A stretch of DNA of 64,000 nt from Bradyrhizobium sp. Y36 (GTDB lineage: Bacteria > Pseudomonadota > Alphaproteobacteria > Rhizobiales > Xanthobacteraceae). The translations under genes were made by a program, and so were the position numbers. This document shows, in pieces, positions 24,637 through 33,760 of the stretch; position 1 is the first letter of the stretch, and each line of letters opens with the position of its first letter. The notes below the pieces were generated by a model. That model had not been told where the DNA came from, did not search any database, and was given only the letters and a program-made list of their open reading frames with translations. The stretch spans positions 207,501 through 271,500 of the forward strand of contig NZ_NWTI01000001.1 in the NCBI RefSeq assembly GCF_002531575.1, read 5' to 3'.

Positions 24637-26514
24637 ATGACGACGTCAGACACGGCTGTGCATACGCAGCCCTTCCAGGCCGAGGTTTCCGAGCTTCTGC
24701 ACCTCATGGTGCACTCCGTCTATTCCGAGACCGACATCTTCCTGCGCGAGCTCGTCTCCAACGCCTCCGACGCCTGCGACAAGCTGCGCTACGAGGCGAT
24801 CGCGAACCCGGCGCTGCTGGGCGAGGGCGACGCGCTCAAGATCCGCATCATCCCCAACAAGCAAGCCACGACGCTCACGATCGCCGACAACGGCATCGGC
24901 ATGGAGCGGCAGGAGCTGATCGACCATCTCGGCACCATTGCCCGCTCCGGCACCAAGGCGTTCGTGTCGAAGCTGAAGGAGGCCAAGGACGGCCTCGGCC
25001 TGATCGGCCAGTTCGGCGTCGGCTTCTATTCCGCATTCATGGTCGCCGAGAAGATCGTCGTGATCAGCCGCCGCGCCGGCGAGAGCGACGTCTGGACCTG
25101 GACGTCCTCCGGCGGCTCCGGCTTCGAGATCGCGCGCGCCAGCGACGAGGAAGCCGCGCGCGTGGCGCGCGGCACCGAGATCGTCCTGCACCTGAAGGAC
25201 GATGCCAGGAAATATCTCGAGGCTTTCGAGATCGAGCGCATCGTCGGTGCCTATTCCGACAACATCCTGTTTCCCATCGAGCTGGTGCCGGAAGAGGGCG
25301 AGCCGCGGCAGATCAATTCGGCCAGCGCGCTGTGGCAGCGTTCGAAATCCGAGCTGACGGCAGACGACTACAAGAAGGCCTATCAGCAGATCGCCTCCGC
25401 CTTCGACGATCCCGCCATGACGCTGCACTACCGCGCCGAGGGCCGCTACTCCTACGCCGTGCTGCTGTTCGCACCCTCGACCAAGCCGTTCGACCTGTTC
25501 GAGCCGAACCGCAAGGGCCGGGTGAAGCTCTACGTCCGCCGCGTCTTCATCACCGATGACGCCGACCTGCTGCCGGGCTATCTTCGCTTCATCCGCGGCG
25601 TCGTCGACAGCGAGGACCTCCCGCTCAACATCTCCCGCGAGATGCTGCAGAACAACCCGCAACTGGCGCAGATCCGGAAAGCCGTGGCGACCCGGGTCGT
25701 GTCGGAGCTGGAAAGCCTCGCTGACAAGGATCCAGAGAATCTTGCAAAGATCTGGGACGCCTTCGGCGCGGTGCTCAAGGAAGGTATCTACGAGGATTTC
25801 GAGCGGCGCGAGAAGCTGCTGGCCCTGTCGCGTTTCACCACGACGTCGGGCGAGACGCGGTCGCTGAAGCAGGTCATCGCCGACTTCAAGCCGAACCAGA
25901 CCGAGATCTATTACCTCGTCGGCGACAGCATCGAGCGGCTGAAATCCAATCCGCGACTGGAAGCTGCCACCGCGCGCGGCATCGAGGTATTGTTGCTGTC
26001 CGATCCCGTCGACGCCTTCTGGACCTCGATGCCCTCGGAGTTCGACGGCAAGCCGCTGAAGTCGCTGAGCCAGGGCGATCTCAATCTCGACCTGATCCCG
26101 CGCGTCGACGACAAGGACGAAGCGAAGAAAGACGAGCCTGAGGCCGATGAAGCGGCTACCATCGCCGTGATCAAGGCCGCGCTCGGCGAGCGCGTCAGCG
26201 ACGTCAAGGCTTCGACGCGCCTGACCAGCTCGGCCTCCTGCCTCGTCGCCGACAGCCAGGGCCCGAGCCGCGAGCTCGAGCGCATCCTGTCGCAGCAGAA
26301 CCGCGGCATGCGCACCAAGCCGATCCTCGAGATCAATCTGCGCCATCCGCTGGTCACGGCGGTCACCAGGGCGCAGGCCGGCTCGAACACGGTCGACGAT
26401 CTCAGCCTGCTCCTGCTCGAGCAGGCGCAGATCCTGGACGGCGAGCTGCCGGAAGACCCGGCGGCATTTGCGGCGAGGCTGAACCGGTTGGTGTTGCAAG
26501 GGCTCGGCGGCTAG
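24637..26514 (+). CDS. htpG: Molecular chaperone HtpG (Hsp90)
   Basis: A 625-residue Hsp90 homologue, a cytosolic ATP-dependent dimeric chaperone. The GHKL ATPase motifs are all present in the first 150 residues ([48 protein letters not shown]), followed by the middle client-binding domain ([18 protein letters not shown]) and the C-terminal dimerisation domain. Length and order are normal. It is a single-gene unit; the next genes are small secreted proteins. Confidence 0.97.
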   Translation: MTTSDTAVHTQPFQAEVSELLHLMVHSVYSETDIFLRELVSNASDACDKLRYEAIANPALLGEGDALKIRIIPNKQATTLTIADNGIGMERQELIDHLGTIARSGTKAFVSKLKEAKDGLGLIGQFGVGFYSAFMVAEKIVVISRRAGESDVWTWTSSGGSGFEIARASDEEAARVARGTEIVLHLKDDARKYLEAFEIERIVGAYSDNILFPIELVPEEGEPRQINSASALWQRSKSELTADDYKKAYQQIASAFDDPAMTLHYRAEGRYSYAVLLFAPSTKPFDLFEPNRKGRVKLYVRRVFITDDADLLPGYLRFIRGVVDSEDLPLNISREMLQNNPQLAQIRKAVATRVVSELESLADKDPENLAKIWDAFGAVLKEGIYEDFERREKLLALSRFTTTSGETRSLKQVIADFKPNQTEIYYLVGDSIERLKSNPRLEAATARGIEVLLLSDPVDAFWTSMPSEFDGKPLKSLSQGDLNLDLIPRVDDKDEAKKDEPEADEAATIAVIKAALGERVSDVKASTRLTSSASCLVADSQGPSRELERILSQQNRGMRTKPILEINLRHPLVTAVTRAQAGSNTVDDLSLLLLEQAQILDGELPEDPAAFAARLNRLVLQGLGG

Positions 26515-26556
26515 CGCCGCTGACCGCTGCGCTCACCTTGCCGTCATCTGTCCCTT

Positions 26557-26582
26557 GGAACAGTCGCCTCCGGCCTGATGTT
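26557..26582 (+). promoter_or_regulatory. Possible EcfG-type promoter upstream of the DUF3551 pair
   Basis: GGAAC at 26557-26561 and GTT at 26580-26582, separated by 18 bases, one more than the usual maximum. About 60 bases before the first DUF3551 gene. Confidence 0.35.
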
Positions 26583-26642
26583 ATGCCATAGCAGGCCGTC
26601 GGCATCAGACCCGACGACGCCGTCGATTCGAGGATTAAGTCC

Positions 26643-26921
26643 ATGCGCTTGCCGATTTTGACCCTCACCGCGATTGCCACGCTGTTCGTTGCGACCGGTG
26701 CCAGCGCCCAGACCTATGATCCGCGCTACCCGGTGTGCATGCACGTCTATACGCCCGGCGGCTTCGGTGGTGGCGGCGGTGATTATTTCGATTGCTCGTT
26801 CACCTCGCTGCCACAGTGCCGAGCGACTGCATCGGGCCGTTCGGCCAGCTGCGACGTCAATCCCTATTATGCCTTCGACCAGCCGCCGCCTCCGCGCAAG
26901 CGTCACAAAAAGGTGCAATAG
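26643..26921 (+). CDS. DUF3551 secreted protein (copy 1)
   Basis: A 92-residue exported protein: signal peptide (LTAIATLFVATGASAQ) and the DUF3551 core PVCMHVYTPGG...DYFDCSFTSLPQCRATASGRSASC with four cysteines, then a Pro-rich basic tail. DUF3551 proteins are abundant in Bradyrhizobium and Rhodopseudomonas and have no known function. The gene lies 9 bases before a second copy. Confidence 0.85.
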   Translation: MRLPILTLTAIATLFVATGASAQTYDPRYPVCMHVYTPGGFGGGGGDYFDCSFTSLPQCRATASGRSASCDVNPYYAFDQPPPPRKRHKKVQ

Positions 26922-26930
26922 AGCTTTCCG

Positions 26931-27218
26931 ATGCGACGTACCGGAATACTGTCCCTCCTCTCGTCCGGCCTGATCATGGTGGCCGGATTGCTCGCGACCG
27001 CGCCGTCGCAGGCGCAGACCTTTGATCCGCGTTATCCGGTCTGCATGCACGTCTATTCCGGCGCGAATGGGGGTGGCGGGGAGTGGTACGATTGCTCCTT
27101 CACCTCTCTGCCGCAATGTCGCGCCACGGCCTCCGGCCGTTCCGCGATCTGCGATCCCAACCCGTATTATCCGGCCTACGCGCCGCCGCAGCGATACCGC
27201 TTGCGCCGTAGCGGCTAA
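26931..27218 (+). CDS. DUF3551 secreted protein (copy 2)
   Basis: A 95-residue paralogue of the preceding gene with its own signal peptide (LIMVAGLLATAPSQAQ). The cysteine framework VCMHVYSG...YDCSFTSLPQCRATASGRSAIC and the NPYY motif are preserved. The short spacing and similarity show tandem duplication and joint expression. Function unknown; periplasmic or secreted. Confidence 0.83.
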   Translation: MRRTGILSLLSSGLIMVAGLLATAPSQAQTFDPRYPVCMHVYSGANGGGGEWYDCSFTSLPQCRATASGRSAICDPNPYYPAYAPPQRYRLRRSG

Positions 27219-27273
27219 CGCCGGGCGATTGCCACGACGCGTGATCGGCGCGCCTTGCGAGCAGGTGCGAAGG

Positions 27274-28254
27274 CTAATCCTTTCGGATCCCCGACAGCTC
27301 GACCACCTTGCGCCAGCGGTCGGTTTCGGCCGTCAGCATGCCGCCGAACTCACGGGCGTCGCCGTGCAGCGGGACGGCGCCGAGCTCGGCGATGCGGGCC
27401 TCGATGCCGGCATCGGACAGCGCGGCGTCGATCTCGCGATTGAGCAGGTCGACGATCTCGCGCGGCGTATCGTGCGGAGCGCCGACGCCGTAGAACGACG
27501 ACGTCTCGTAGCCGGGCAGCGTGTCCGCGATCGAGGGCACCTCGGGCAGGATCTCCGAGCGCTCGCGTGTGGTGACGCCGAGCGCGCGCAGCTTGCCGGC
27601 GCGTACCAGCTCGAACGACGAGGTGACGTTGTCGAACATGCCCTGGATCTGTCCACTCATCACGTCGGTCAGGCCCGGCGCCGAGCCGCGATAGGGGACA
27701 TGGGTGAACTGTACGCCGGCCATCGATTTGAACAATTCGCCCGAGAGGTGCAGCGAGGTGCCGATGCCCGAAGAGGCGATCGATATCTTGCCGGGATTGG
27801 CCTTGGCGTAGGCGATGAAGTCGGCGACGGTCCTCACCGGCAGGTCGTTGTTGACGACCAGCACGAGCGGAATCCGCGCGACGCCGGCGACCGGTGCGAT
27901 GCCCTTGGCGAAATCATAGGGCAGCGCCGGATCGAACGACGCGTTGATCGCGTTTGCGGTCGAGGTCAGCAGCAGCGTGTAGCCGTCGGGTGCCGAAGCG
28001 ATGACCGCCTGTGTCCCGATATTGCTGCCGGCGCCGGGCTTGTTCTCCACGATGAAGGTCTGGCCCAGCCGGTCGGACAGCCGCTGGCAGAGCAGCCGCG
28101 ACAGCAGGTCGGTCGCGCCGCCCGGCGCATAGGGCACCACCCATTTCACGCTGCGCGAGGGGTAGGACGGATTGCCGAGGGCGAAGGCGCGCGGTGCGGC
28201 GAGCACGGCGGCGGCGCTTGCGGCGGTCTGAAGGACATGTCGTCTGGTGATCAT
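27274..28254 (-). CDS. Tripartite tricarboxylate transporter-type binding protein (Bug/TctC family)
   Basis: A 326-residue periplasmic binding protein. Tat-like signal (MITRRHVLQTAASAAAVLAA), then the Bug-family core YPSRSVKWVVPYAPGGATDLLSRLL and the ligand-loop region ANAINASFDPALPYDFAKGIAPVAGVARIP. Bug proteins bind carboxylates such as nicotinate, malate or benzoate derivatives. No TctA/TctB membrane genes are adjacent, so this is one of the orphan binders common in this group. GAGG precedes the ATG at 28254. Confidence 0.88.
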   Translation of the reverse strand: MITRRHVLQTAASAAAVLAAPRAFALGNPSYPSRSVKWVVPYAPGGATDLLSRLLCQRLSDRLGQTFIVENKPGAGSNIGTQAVIASAPDGYTLLLTSTANAINASFDPALPYDFAKGIAPVAGVARIPLVLVVNNDLPVRTVADFIAYAKANPGKISIASSGIGTSLHLSGELFKSMAGVQFTHVPYRGSAPGLTDVMSGQIQGMFDNVTSSFELVRAGKLRALGVTTRERSEILPEVPSIADTLPGYETSSFYGVGAPHDTPREIVDLLNREIDAALSDAGIEARIAELGAVPLHGDAREFGGMLTAETDRWRKVVELSGIRKD

Positions 28255-28506
28255 CGGTCTTGCCTCAACAAGAAGCCGAAGCACGCTCTTCTTCCTGCTC
28301 CTGCAAGGGGAGAGGTCCAGAGTGCCCGCTCGGCATCGTTGCTATCGCAAGAATTGCGCTGCGGTGCACGCCGATCCCGCCGGCTTGGTAAAGGATCGCT
28401 AGAGTTAATCGCGCACTAACGGAGTTTTACCTTGTCTCTTAACACCTGGGCAGGCGGCGCGAGCTAAGCTGCCGGTATCAGCAGGCAGCCCGAGAGAAAG
28501 AGCGGC

Positions 28507-30312
28507 ATGACGACCGGTGTCATCGAACGGCAAAAAGTCGCGCGCGCGCCTTCGGCTTCGAAGATCTGGCTGAAGGCCATCGAGCTCACCGCGCGGATCG
28601 AAACGCTGCCGGGACGCCTGTTCGCCGACGTCATCGACGATTGGGCACAGCGCCAGCCCGACCGCGTCGCACTGGTCACGGACGACGGAATTCTCGCCTA
28701 CGAAGGCCTGTCGAAGCGCATCAATCGCTACGCGCGCTGGGCACGCTCGGTCGGTGTCGCCAAGGGTGAAACCGTGGCGCTGATCATGCCGAACGGTATC
28801 GACTATGTCGCGGCCTGGCTCGGCATCAGCCGGGTCGGCGGCGTGGTCGCGCTGCTCAACACCAGGCTGGTCGGACCCTCGCTCGCGCACTGCATCGACG
28901 TCGCGAGGCCCACGCATATCGTCGTGGCGCACGAGCTGACGGAGATGCTGCAGGGCGCAGCGCCGCATCTGACGACGCACGCCAAGGTGTGGACGCATGG
29001 CGACGCGCGCAGCGATCTCGCCATCGACGTCGCGCTTGCGGCGCTGGATGATGCCCCGCTGTCGCCGGAGGAGCGCGGCGAGGTCACCATCGACGACCGC
29101 GCGCTGCTGATCTACACCTCGGGCACAACGGGCTTGCCGAAGGCTGCCAGCATCAGCCACCGCCGCATCCTCAATTGGGGCTTTTGGTTTGCCGGTCTCA
29201 CCGGCGCCACGCCGCAGGACCGGCTGTACGATTGCCTGCCGTTGTTCCACTCCGTCGGCGGTATCGTCGCGCCGTGCAGCATGCTCGCCGCCGGCGGCTC
29301 GGTGGTGATCGCGGAGAAATTCTCGGCCTCGCATTTCTGGCCCGACATCGTCCGTCACGACTGCACGCTGTTTCAATATATCGGCGAGCTCTGCCGCTAC
29401 CTGCTTAAGGCGCCGCCGTCGGAATACGAGAACCGCCATCGCCTGCGCCTCGTCTGCGGCAACGGCCTGCGCGGCGACATCTGGCAAGATTTTCAGGATC
29501 GTTTCGCCATTCCCCGCATCCTCGAATTCTATGCGGCGACGGAAGGCAATTTCTCGCTGTTCAACGTCGAGGGCCAGCCGGGCGCGATCGGCCGGGTCCC
29601 GCCACTGCTGGCGCATCGCTTTCCTGCCAATCTCGTCAAGCTCGATCCCGACAGCGGCGCGCCGCTGCGCGATGACGAGGGTTTCTGCATCGCCTGCGCC
29701 CGCGGCGAAGCCGGCGAAGCGATCGGCCGCATCGGCACCGCCGACGAGGGCGGCGGCCGCTTCGAGGGCTACACCGACGCCGGCGAGACCGAGAAGAAGG
29801 TCCTTCGCAATGTCTTCGCCAAGGGCGATGCCTGGTTTCGCACCGGCGATCTGATGCGGATCGACGACAAGGGCTTCTTCCATTTCGTCGACCGTATCGG
29901 TGACACGTTCCGCTGGAAGGGCGAGAATGTCGCGACCTCGGAGGTGAACGAGGTGATGCGCGATTTCACCGGCGTGGTCGACGCCACCACCTACGGCGTC
30001 AGCATCCCCGGCGCCGACGGCCGCGCCGGCATGAGCGCGATCGTCGTCAACGAGGGCTTCGACATCGCAGCACTGCCTGCACATCTCGCGCAGCGCCTGC
30101 CCGCCTATGCGCGGCCTGTGTTCATCCGCATCTCCAGCGAGATCGATGCGACCGAGACGTTCAAGCAGAAGAAGGGCGATCTGTCGCGGGAGGGCTTCGA
30201 TCCCGCCGTAATCTCCAATCCGCTGTTCATGGCGGATTCAAATTCGGCATCCTACGTGCCGCTGGACGCCGAGGCCTATGCGGCAATCCTGGACGGCGCG
30301 ATCAGGCTGTAG
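28507..30312 (+). CDS. Long-chain acyl-CoA synthetase, FATP/very-long-chain type
   Basis: A 601-residue ANL ligase of the fatty-acid-transport-protein subfamily. P-loop LIYTSGTTGLPKAASISH near residues 199-216, the FATP signature ILEFYAATEGNFSLFN, and GDAWFRTGDLMRIDDKGFFHFVDRIGDTFRWKGENV in the hinge and C-terminal domain. It would couple fatty acid uptake to CoA activation. The gap before it (28255-28506) holds a fragment of a family C hairpin and no gene. The ACP gene follows after 141 bases. Confidence 0.88.
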   Translation: MTTGVIERQKVARAPSASKIWLKAIELTARIETLPGRLFADVIDDWAQRQPDRVALVTDDGILAYEGLSKRINRYARWARSVGVAKGETVALIMPNGIDYVAAWLGISRVGGVVALLNTRLVGPSLAHCIDVARPTHIVVAHELTEMLQGAAPHLTTHAKVWTHGDARSDLAIDVALAALDDAPLSPEERGEVTIDDRALLIYTSGTTGLPKAASISHRRILNWGFWFAGLTGATPQDRLYDCLPLFHSVGGIVAPCSMLAAGGSVVIAEKFSASHFWPDIVRHDCTLFQYIGELCRYLLKAPPSEYENRHRLRLVCGNGLRGDIWQDFQDRFAIPRILEFYAATEGNFSLFNVEGQPGAIGRVPPLLAHRFPANLVKLDPDSGAPLRDDEGFCIACARGEAGEAIGRIGTADEGGGRFEGYTDAGETEKKVLRNVFAKGDAWFRTGDLMRIDDKGFFHFVDRIGDTFRWKGENVATSEVNEVMRDFTGVVDATTYGVSIPGADGRAGMSAIVVNEGFDIAALPAHLAQRLPAYARPVFIRISSEIDATETFKQKKGDLSREGFDPAVISNPLFMADSNSASYVPLDAEAYAAILDGAIRL

Positions 30313-30402
30313 GCAGGCCAAAAATCGGCAGATAGGTCCAATTTTATCTGAATTGTCCAAGAAGCCATTTACTTCTCTCGGGTAAACAAGCCGCCATGGG
30401 GA

Positions 30403-30422
30403 GGCGGCCAGCAAGGGCCGCC
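30403..30422. other. GC-rich hairpin before the ACP gene
   Basis: GGCGGCC (30403-30409) pairs with GGCCGCC (30416-30422). It may end the acyl-CoA synthetase transcript or sit in the acyl carrier protein leader; no U-tract. Confidence 0.4.
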
Positions 30423-30453
30423 GCAACGCCAACGATAACAAAGCGAGCCAGCC

Positions 30454-30699
30454 ATGTCGGTAAGGTCTAAGGTCATTGAGGCGATCCGGCAGATCGCCAA
30501 GGAGCAGAAGGTCGCGCTTCCGGAGCTGTCGGACGATCTGTCGCTGCACGAGACGGGCTTCGACTCGCTCGCCTTCGCAATTCTCGTCGCGCGCCTCGAG
30601 GACGATACCGGCGTCGACCCCTTCACCATTTCCGAGGACGCAGCATTCCCCGCCACGGTGGGTGATTTCGTGCGGGCCTACGAAAATGTCCCCGCGTGA
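30454..30699 (+). CDS. Acyl carrier protein
   Basis: An 81-residue carrier protein with the phosphopantetheine attachment serine S38 in ETGFDSLAFAILVARLED. The length and acidic helices are normal for a discrete ACP or PCP. The sequence differs from housekeeping AcpP (GADSLD), so it is a specialised carrier. The next gene, an AMP ligase, starts 14 bases inside its 3' end, so the ligase probably loads this carrier. Confidence 0.88.
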   Translation: MSVRSKVIEAIRQIAKEQKVALPELSDDLSLHETGFDSLAFAILVARLEDDTGVDPFTISEDAAFPATVGDFVRAYENVPA

Positions 30700-32068
30700 G
30701 ATTTTTGCACTTCGCGACCATCTCGGCGCGGAGCTGAAGGGACGCACGATCTCCGATGCACAAGATGTCGTGTCGCTGACCGACATCCTGTCGCAGACGG
30801 TCCTCGGCGGCCGCCTGCACGAATTGTCCGGCCGCGCCGTGCTGCTCAAACTGTCCGACCAGCTCCGGTCGGGCCTCGCCATGATCGAGCTCGACGGCAT
30901 CGCGCGTCGCATGCTGCTGTGTCCGCCCGATCTCAACCCGGCCCATCTCGACGCGCTGATCGCGGATGCCGGGATCGATGCCGTCGTCACCGACGAGCCC
31001 GACCGCTGGGCCGGTTCGGGGGTGTCGCTCGTCGTCACCGCACAATTGCCGCCAAAAGCCACCGCGCCGGCCAGGACCGAACGCGCCACGGAATGGCTGA
31101 TGCTCACCTCGGGCACCTCGGGCGTGCCGAAGATCGTCGGCCACACGCTGGAAGCGCTGACTGGCGCGATCGTCGCCGAAGGCCCCGCGCGCGGACCTGC
31201 GCCGGTCTGGGCGACGTTCTACGACATCCGCCGCTATGGCGGCCTGCAGATCTTCCTCCGCGCCATCCTCTCCGGCGGTTCGATGGTGCTGTCGGATCCG
31301 CATGAGGCGCTCGGCGATCACGTCGCGCGGCTGAAGGCGCGCGGCGTCTCGCACGTCTCCGGCACCCCGTCGCACTGGCGCAAGCTTTTGATGAGCGGTT
31401 CGGCCGCGCAATTCGCCCCGGCTTACGTCCGCCTCTCCGGCGAAATTGCCGATCAGGCGGTGCTCGACGGGCTGAAGGCGGCATTTCCAAAATCGTCCGT
31501 CGGTCATGCCTATGCCTCGACCGAAGCCGGCGTCGGCTTTGCCGTGAACGACGGGCTGGAAGGCTTTCCGGCCGACTATCTCGGCAATCGCAATGGCGTC
31601 GAGATGAAGGTGGTGGACGGCTCGCTGCGGATCCGTTCGACGCGCACCGCACATGCCTATGTCGGCCGCGGCGCCGCGGCGCTGACCGATCACGACGGGT
31701 TCGTCGACAGCGGCGACATCGTCGAGCGGCGCGGCGATCGCTATTATTTCGTCGGCCGCCGCGGCGGCATCATCAATATCGGCGGGCTGAAGGTCCATCC
31801 CGAAGAGATCGAGGCGGTCATCAACCGCCATCCCGACGTGCGGATGTCGCGGGCAAAATCGCGCAAGAGCCCGATCACCGGCGGCATCGTGGTCGCCGAC
31901 GTGATCCTCACCGAGGGCACCGATCCCGCGCGTGCGAAGGATATCCGCGACCAGATCCTCGATCGATGCCGCGCGCAGCTCGCGTCCCACAAGGTGCCGG
32001 CGGTGATCCGCTTCGTCGAGGCGCTTGACGTCACCCCGGCCGGAAAGTTGGCGCGCACCGATGCATAA
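30686..32068 (+). CDS. AMP-dependent acyl ligase (probable acyl-ACP loading enzyme)
   Basis: A 460-residue ANL enzyme, shorter than typical CoA ligases because the N-terminal domain is reduced. P-loop LTSGTSGVPKI at 140-150, YASTEAGVGFAV, the GGLKVHPEEIEAVINRHPDV hinge and catalytic K454 in TPAGKLAR. The start at 30686 overlaps the ACP gene by 14 bases and its stop overlaps the reductase start. This arrangement suggests that it adenylates a free acid and transfers it to the neighbouring carrier (inference). Confidence 0.85.
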   Translation: MSPREIFALRDHLGAELKGRTISDAQDVVSLTDILSQTVLGGRLHELSGRAVLLKLSDQLRSGLAMIELDGIARRMLLCPPDLNPAHLDALIADAGIDAVVTDEPDRWAGSGVSLVVTAQLPPKATAPARTERATEWLMLTSGTSGVPKIVGHTLEALTGAIVAEGPARGPAPVWATFYDIRRYGGLQIFLRAILSGGSMVLSDPHEALGDHVARLKARGVSHVSGTPSHWRKLLMSGSAAQFAPAYVRLSGEIADQAVLDGLKAAFPKSSVGHAYASTEAGVGFAVNDGLEGFPADYLGNRNGVEMKVVDGSLRIRSTRTAHAYVGRGAAALTDHDGFVDSGDIVERRGDRYYFVGRRGGIINIGGLKVHPEEIEAVINRHPDVRMSRAKSRKSPITGGIVVADVILTEGTDPARAKDIRDQILDRCRAQLASHKVPAVIRFVEALDVTPAGKLARTDA

Positions 32069-32783
32069 TGTCCTCGTCACCGGCGGCAGCCGCGGCATCG
32101 GCCTTGCGATCGGCAAGCGCCTGGCCGGCACCGGCTACAACGTCATCGCGGCGGCGCGGCGCGAGAGCGACGAGCTCAAGGCTGCGATCGCGGATTCGGA
32201 TGGACGCCTCCATTTCCGCGCCTGCGACCTTGCCGTGATCGACGCGATCCCGGCCTTCGCAAAGCTCGTGCGCGACGAATTCGGCCCGGTCTACGGCCTC
32301 GTCAACAATGCCGGCCTCGGCACCGAAGGCCTGCTCGCCACCATGCATAATTCCGAGATCGAAGCGCTGGTGCAGCTCAACGTGCTGTCGCCGATCATCC
32401 TCACCAAATATGTGGCGCGGCAGATGATGGCGGACGGCGCGGGCCGCATCATCAACATCTCCTCGATTATCGCGACGACCGGCTATAACGGCCTGTCCGT
32501 CTATGGTGCGACCAAGGCGGCCGCGACCGGCTTCACCCGCTCGCTGGCGCGCGAGGTGGGCAAGGTCGGCATCACCGTGAACGCGATCGCACCGGGCTTC
32601 ATCGACACCGAGCTGACGCACAATCTGTCCGACGAGGGCCGCAAGCGCATCGCCGGCCGCAGCGCCCTGCGCCGCCTGCCGGAGACGGATGACGTCGCAC
32701 GCATGGTGGAATATCTGCTCGGCGAAGGCGGCCGCAACGTCACCGGATCCGTGTTCACCGTCGATGCCGGGAATACCGCATAA
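32061..32783 (+). CDS. 3-oxoacyl-ACP reductase-like short-chain dehydrogenase
   Basis: A 240-residue SDR of the FabG type: TGGSRGIG at 7-14, NNAG at 82-85, S134/S135, Y148 and K152 (YGATK), and the C-terminal DDVARMVEYLLGEGGRNVTGSVFTVDAG. It would reduce a 3-keto group on the acyl chain held by the ACP, or oxidise the reverse. Its ATG overlaps the ligase stop by eight bases, so the three genes are translationally coupled. No ketosynthase, acyltransferase or thioesterase is next to them. Confidence 0.88.
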   Translation: MHNVLVTGGSRGIGLAIGKRLAGTGYNVIAAARRESDELKAAIADSDGRLHFRACDLAVIDAIPAFAKLVRDEFGPVYGLVNNAGLGTEGLLATMHNSEIEALVQLNVLSPIILTKYVARQMMADGAGRIINISSIIATTGYNGLSVYGATKAAATGFTRSLAREVGKVGITVNAIAPGFIDTELTHNLSDEGRKRIAGRSALRRLPETDDVARMVEYLLGEGGRNVTGSVFTVDAGNTA

Positions 32784-32909
32784 GCGGAACCCGGCCGTCA
32801 TGATTGCGTTGATCCGGCACAATGACAGTCAGCCGGATTTGGTCGTAAGATGCCCCGCAATCGATTGGGTTACGTCAATCGATCTGCCCTAATCGACAGG
32901 GAGCAGTCC

Positions 32910-33119
32910 ATGGCCAGCCCAAACATGACCGCTTCAACTCAGGGCCCGATGGAGCCATCCCGCGCCAGGCTGGACGACGTCCACTGCCCGCCGATGACGC
33001 ACCAGAATTCCGGCAGTCACGGCTATGAAATGTACCCGCAGCAATTCGTGCGCCTGGTCGGCTGCCATGACACGTCCCTTGATGCCTTGCGCAAGCGCCA
33101 GGACGCGAAGTTGCACTAG
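32910..33119 (+). CDS. Small hypothetical protein
   Basis: A 69-residue soluble protein (MASPNMTAS start) with no recognised domain; it contains HCPPMTHQNSGSHGYEMYPQ and a C-terminal basic helix. GGGAG nine bases before the ATG supports translation from 32910; a longer in-frame form from 32850 is less likely. Possibly a conserved small protein of this genus; I cannot assign a role. Confidence 0.6.
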   Translation: MASPNMTASTQGPMEPSRARLDDVHCPPMTHQNSGSHGYEMYPQQFVRLVGCHDTSLDALRKRQDAKLH

Positions 33120-33123
33120 CTAC

Positions 33124-33522
33124 TCACGTCCGGTGCTTCGGCGGATCCTTCGCCAGGTCGATCCGTTCGTGGGAAAATTCCGGCGGCCCTTCGGTGAGGC
33201 GGCGGATGCGGCGTTCGCGTTCGTCGGCCGGCAGGGCCGGATCGAGCAGTGTCTCGATCTCGTGGATGGCGATCTCCTCGATCCTGCTGGCCTCCGACGC
33301 GATCGGGTGTTCTGACGGCAGCACCGGGGGCGCGGTCTTCAGGCCCAGCTCGATCAGCTTGCAGATGGCATCCGAACGGGTCAGGCGATGGGCTTCAGCC
33401 CAGGCATCGACGGCTTCCGTCAATCTTTCGGGCATCTTCACCGCGCTGATCGGGTCGATGCCCGTGCGCCGGCGGACCGGAGAGGTGGAGTCCTTGTTGC
33501 CGAAGTCGGACACCTCGATCAT
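33124..33522 (-). CDS. Ribbon-helix-helix-like hypothetical protein
   Basis: A 132-residue protein whose middle (VKMPERLTEAVDAWAEAHRLTRSDAICKLIELGLK, from about residue 28) has the beta-strand plus two-helix pattern of CopG/MetJ-type DNA-binding proteins. The rest is charged and probably helical. It may be a small regulator, possibly of an orphan antitoxin type, but no toxin gene is adjacent. Convergent with the small gene at 32910. Confidence 0.65.
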   Translation of the reverse strand: MIEVSDFGNKDSTSPVRRRTGIDPISAVKMPERLTEAVDAWAEAHRLTRSDAICKLIELGLKTAPPVLPSEHPIASEASRIEEIAIHEIETLLDPALPADERERRIRRLTEGPPEFSHERIDLAKDPPKHRT

Positions 33523-33618
33523 CCCATGAAACCCGTGGAGCTGGACGACGATAGCCGCACTCGCCGGCCGTTCGTTTGATGCCGATCAATGACCTGCCGC
33601 GGCATCGCAGCGCGGCCG

Positions 33619-33657
33619 CATCTTGTTGCCGCCGCATCTTGTTGCGGCATCTTGTTG
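33619..33657. repeat. Three direct copies of CATCTTGTTG
   Basis: CATCTTGTTG occurs at 33619, 33635 and 33648, spaced 16 and 13 bases, in the non-coding gap before the DUF3095 gene. Confidence 0.7.
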
Positions 33658-33760
33658 TCTTGGCCCGTTTCGGCCAATGATCGAAAGGGGGCGCCGACCG
33701 GCGAACCCGGATCGATCCTGCCACGTATTTGTTGCGCATTCCAACCATCCGGCATCCCCG

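Noticed and set aside
33124..33522. Type II toxin-antitoxin module
   Set aside because: Only a ribbon-helix-helix-like protein is present; the neighbouring small gene at 32910 is convergent and has no toxin-like sequence.
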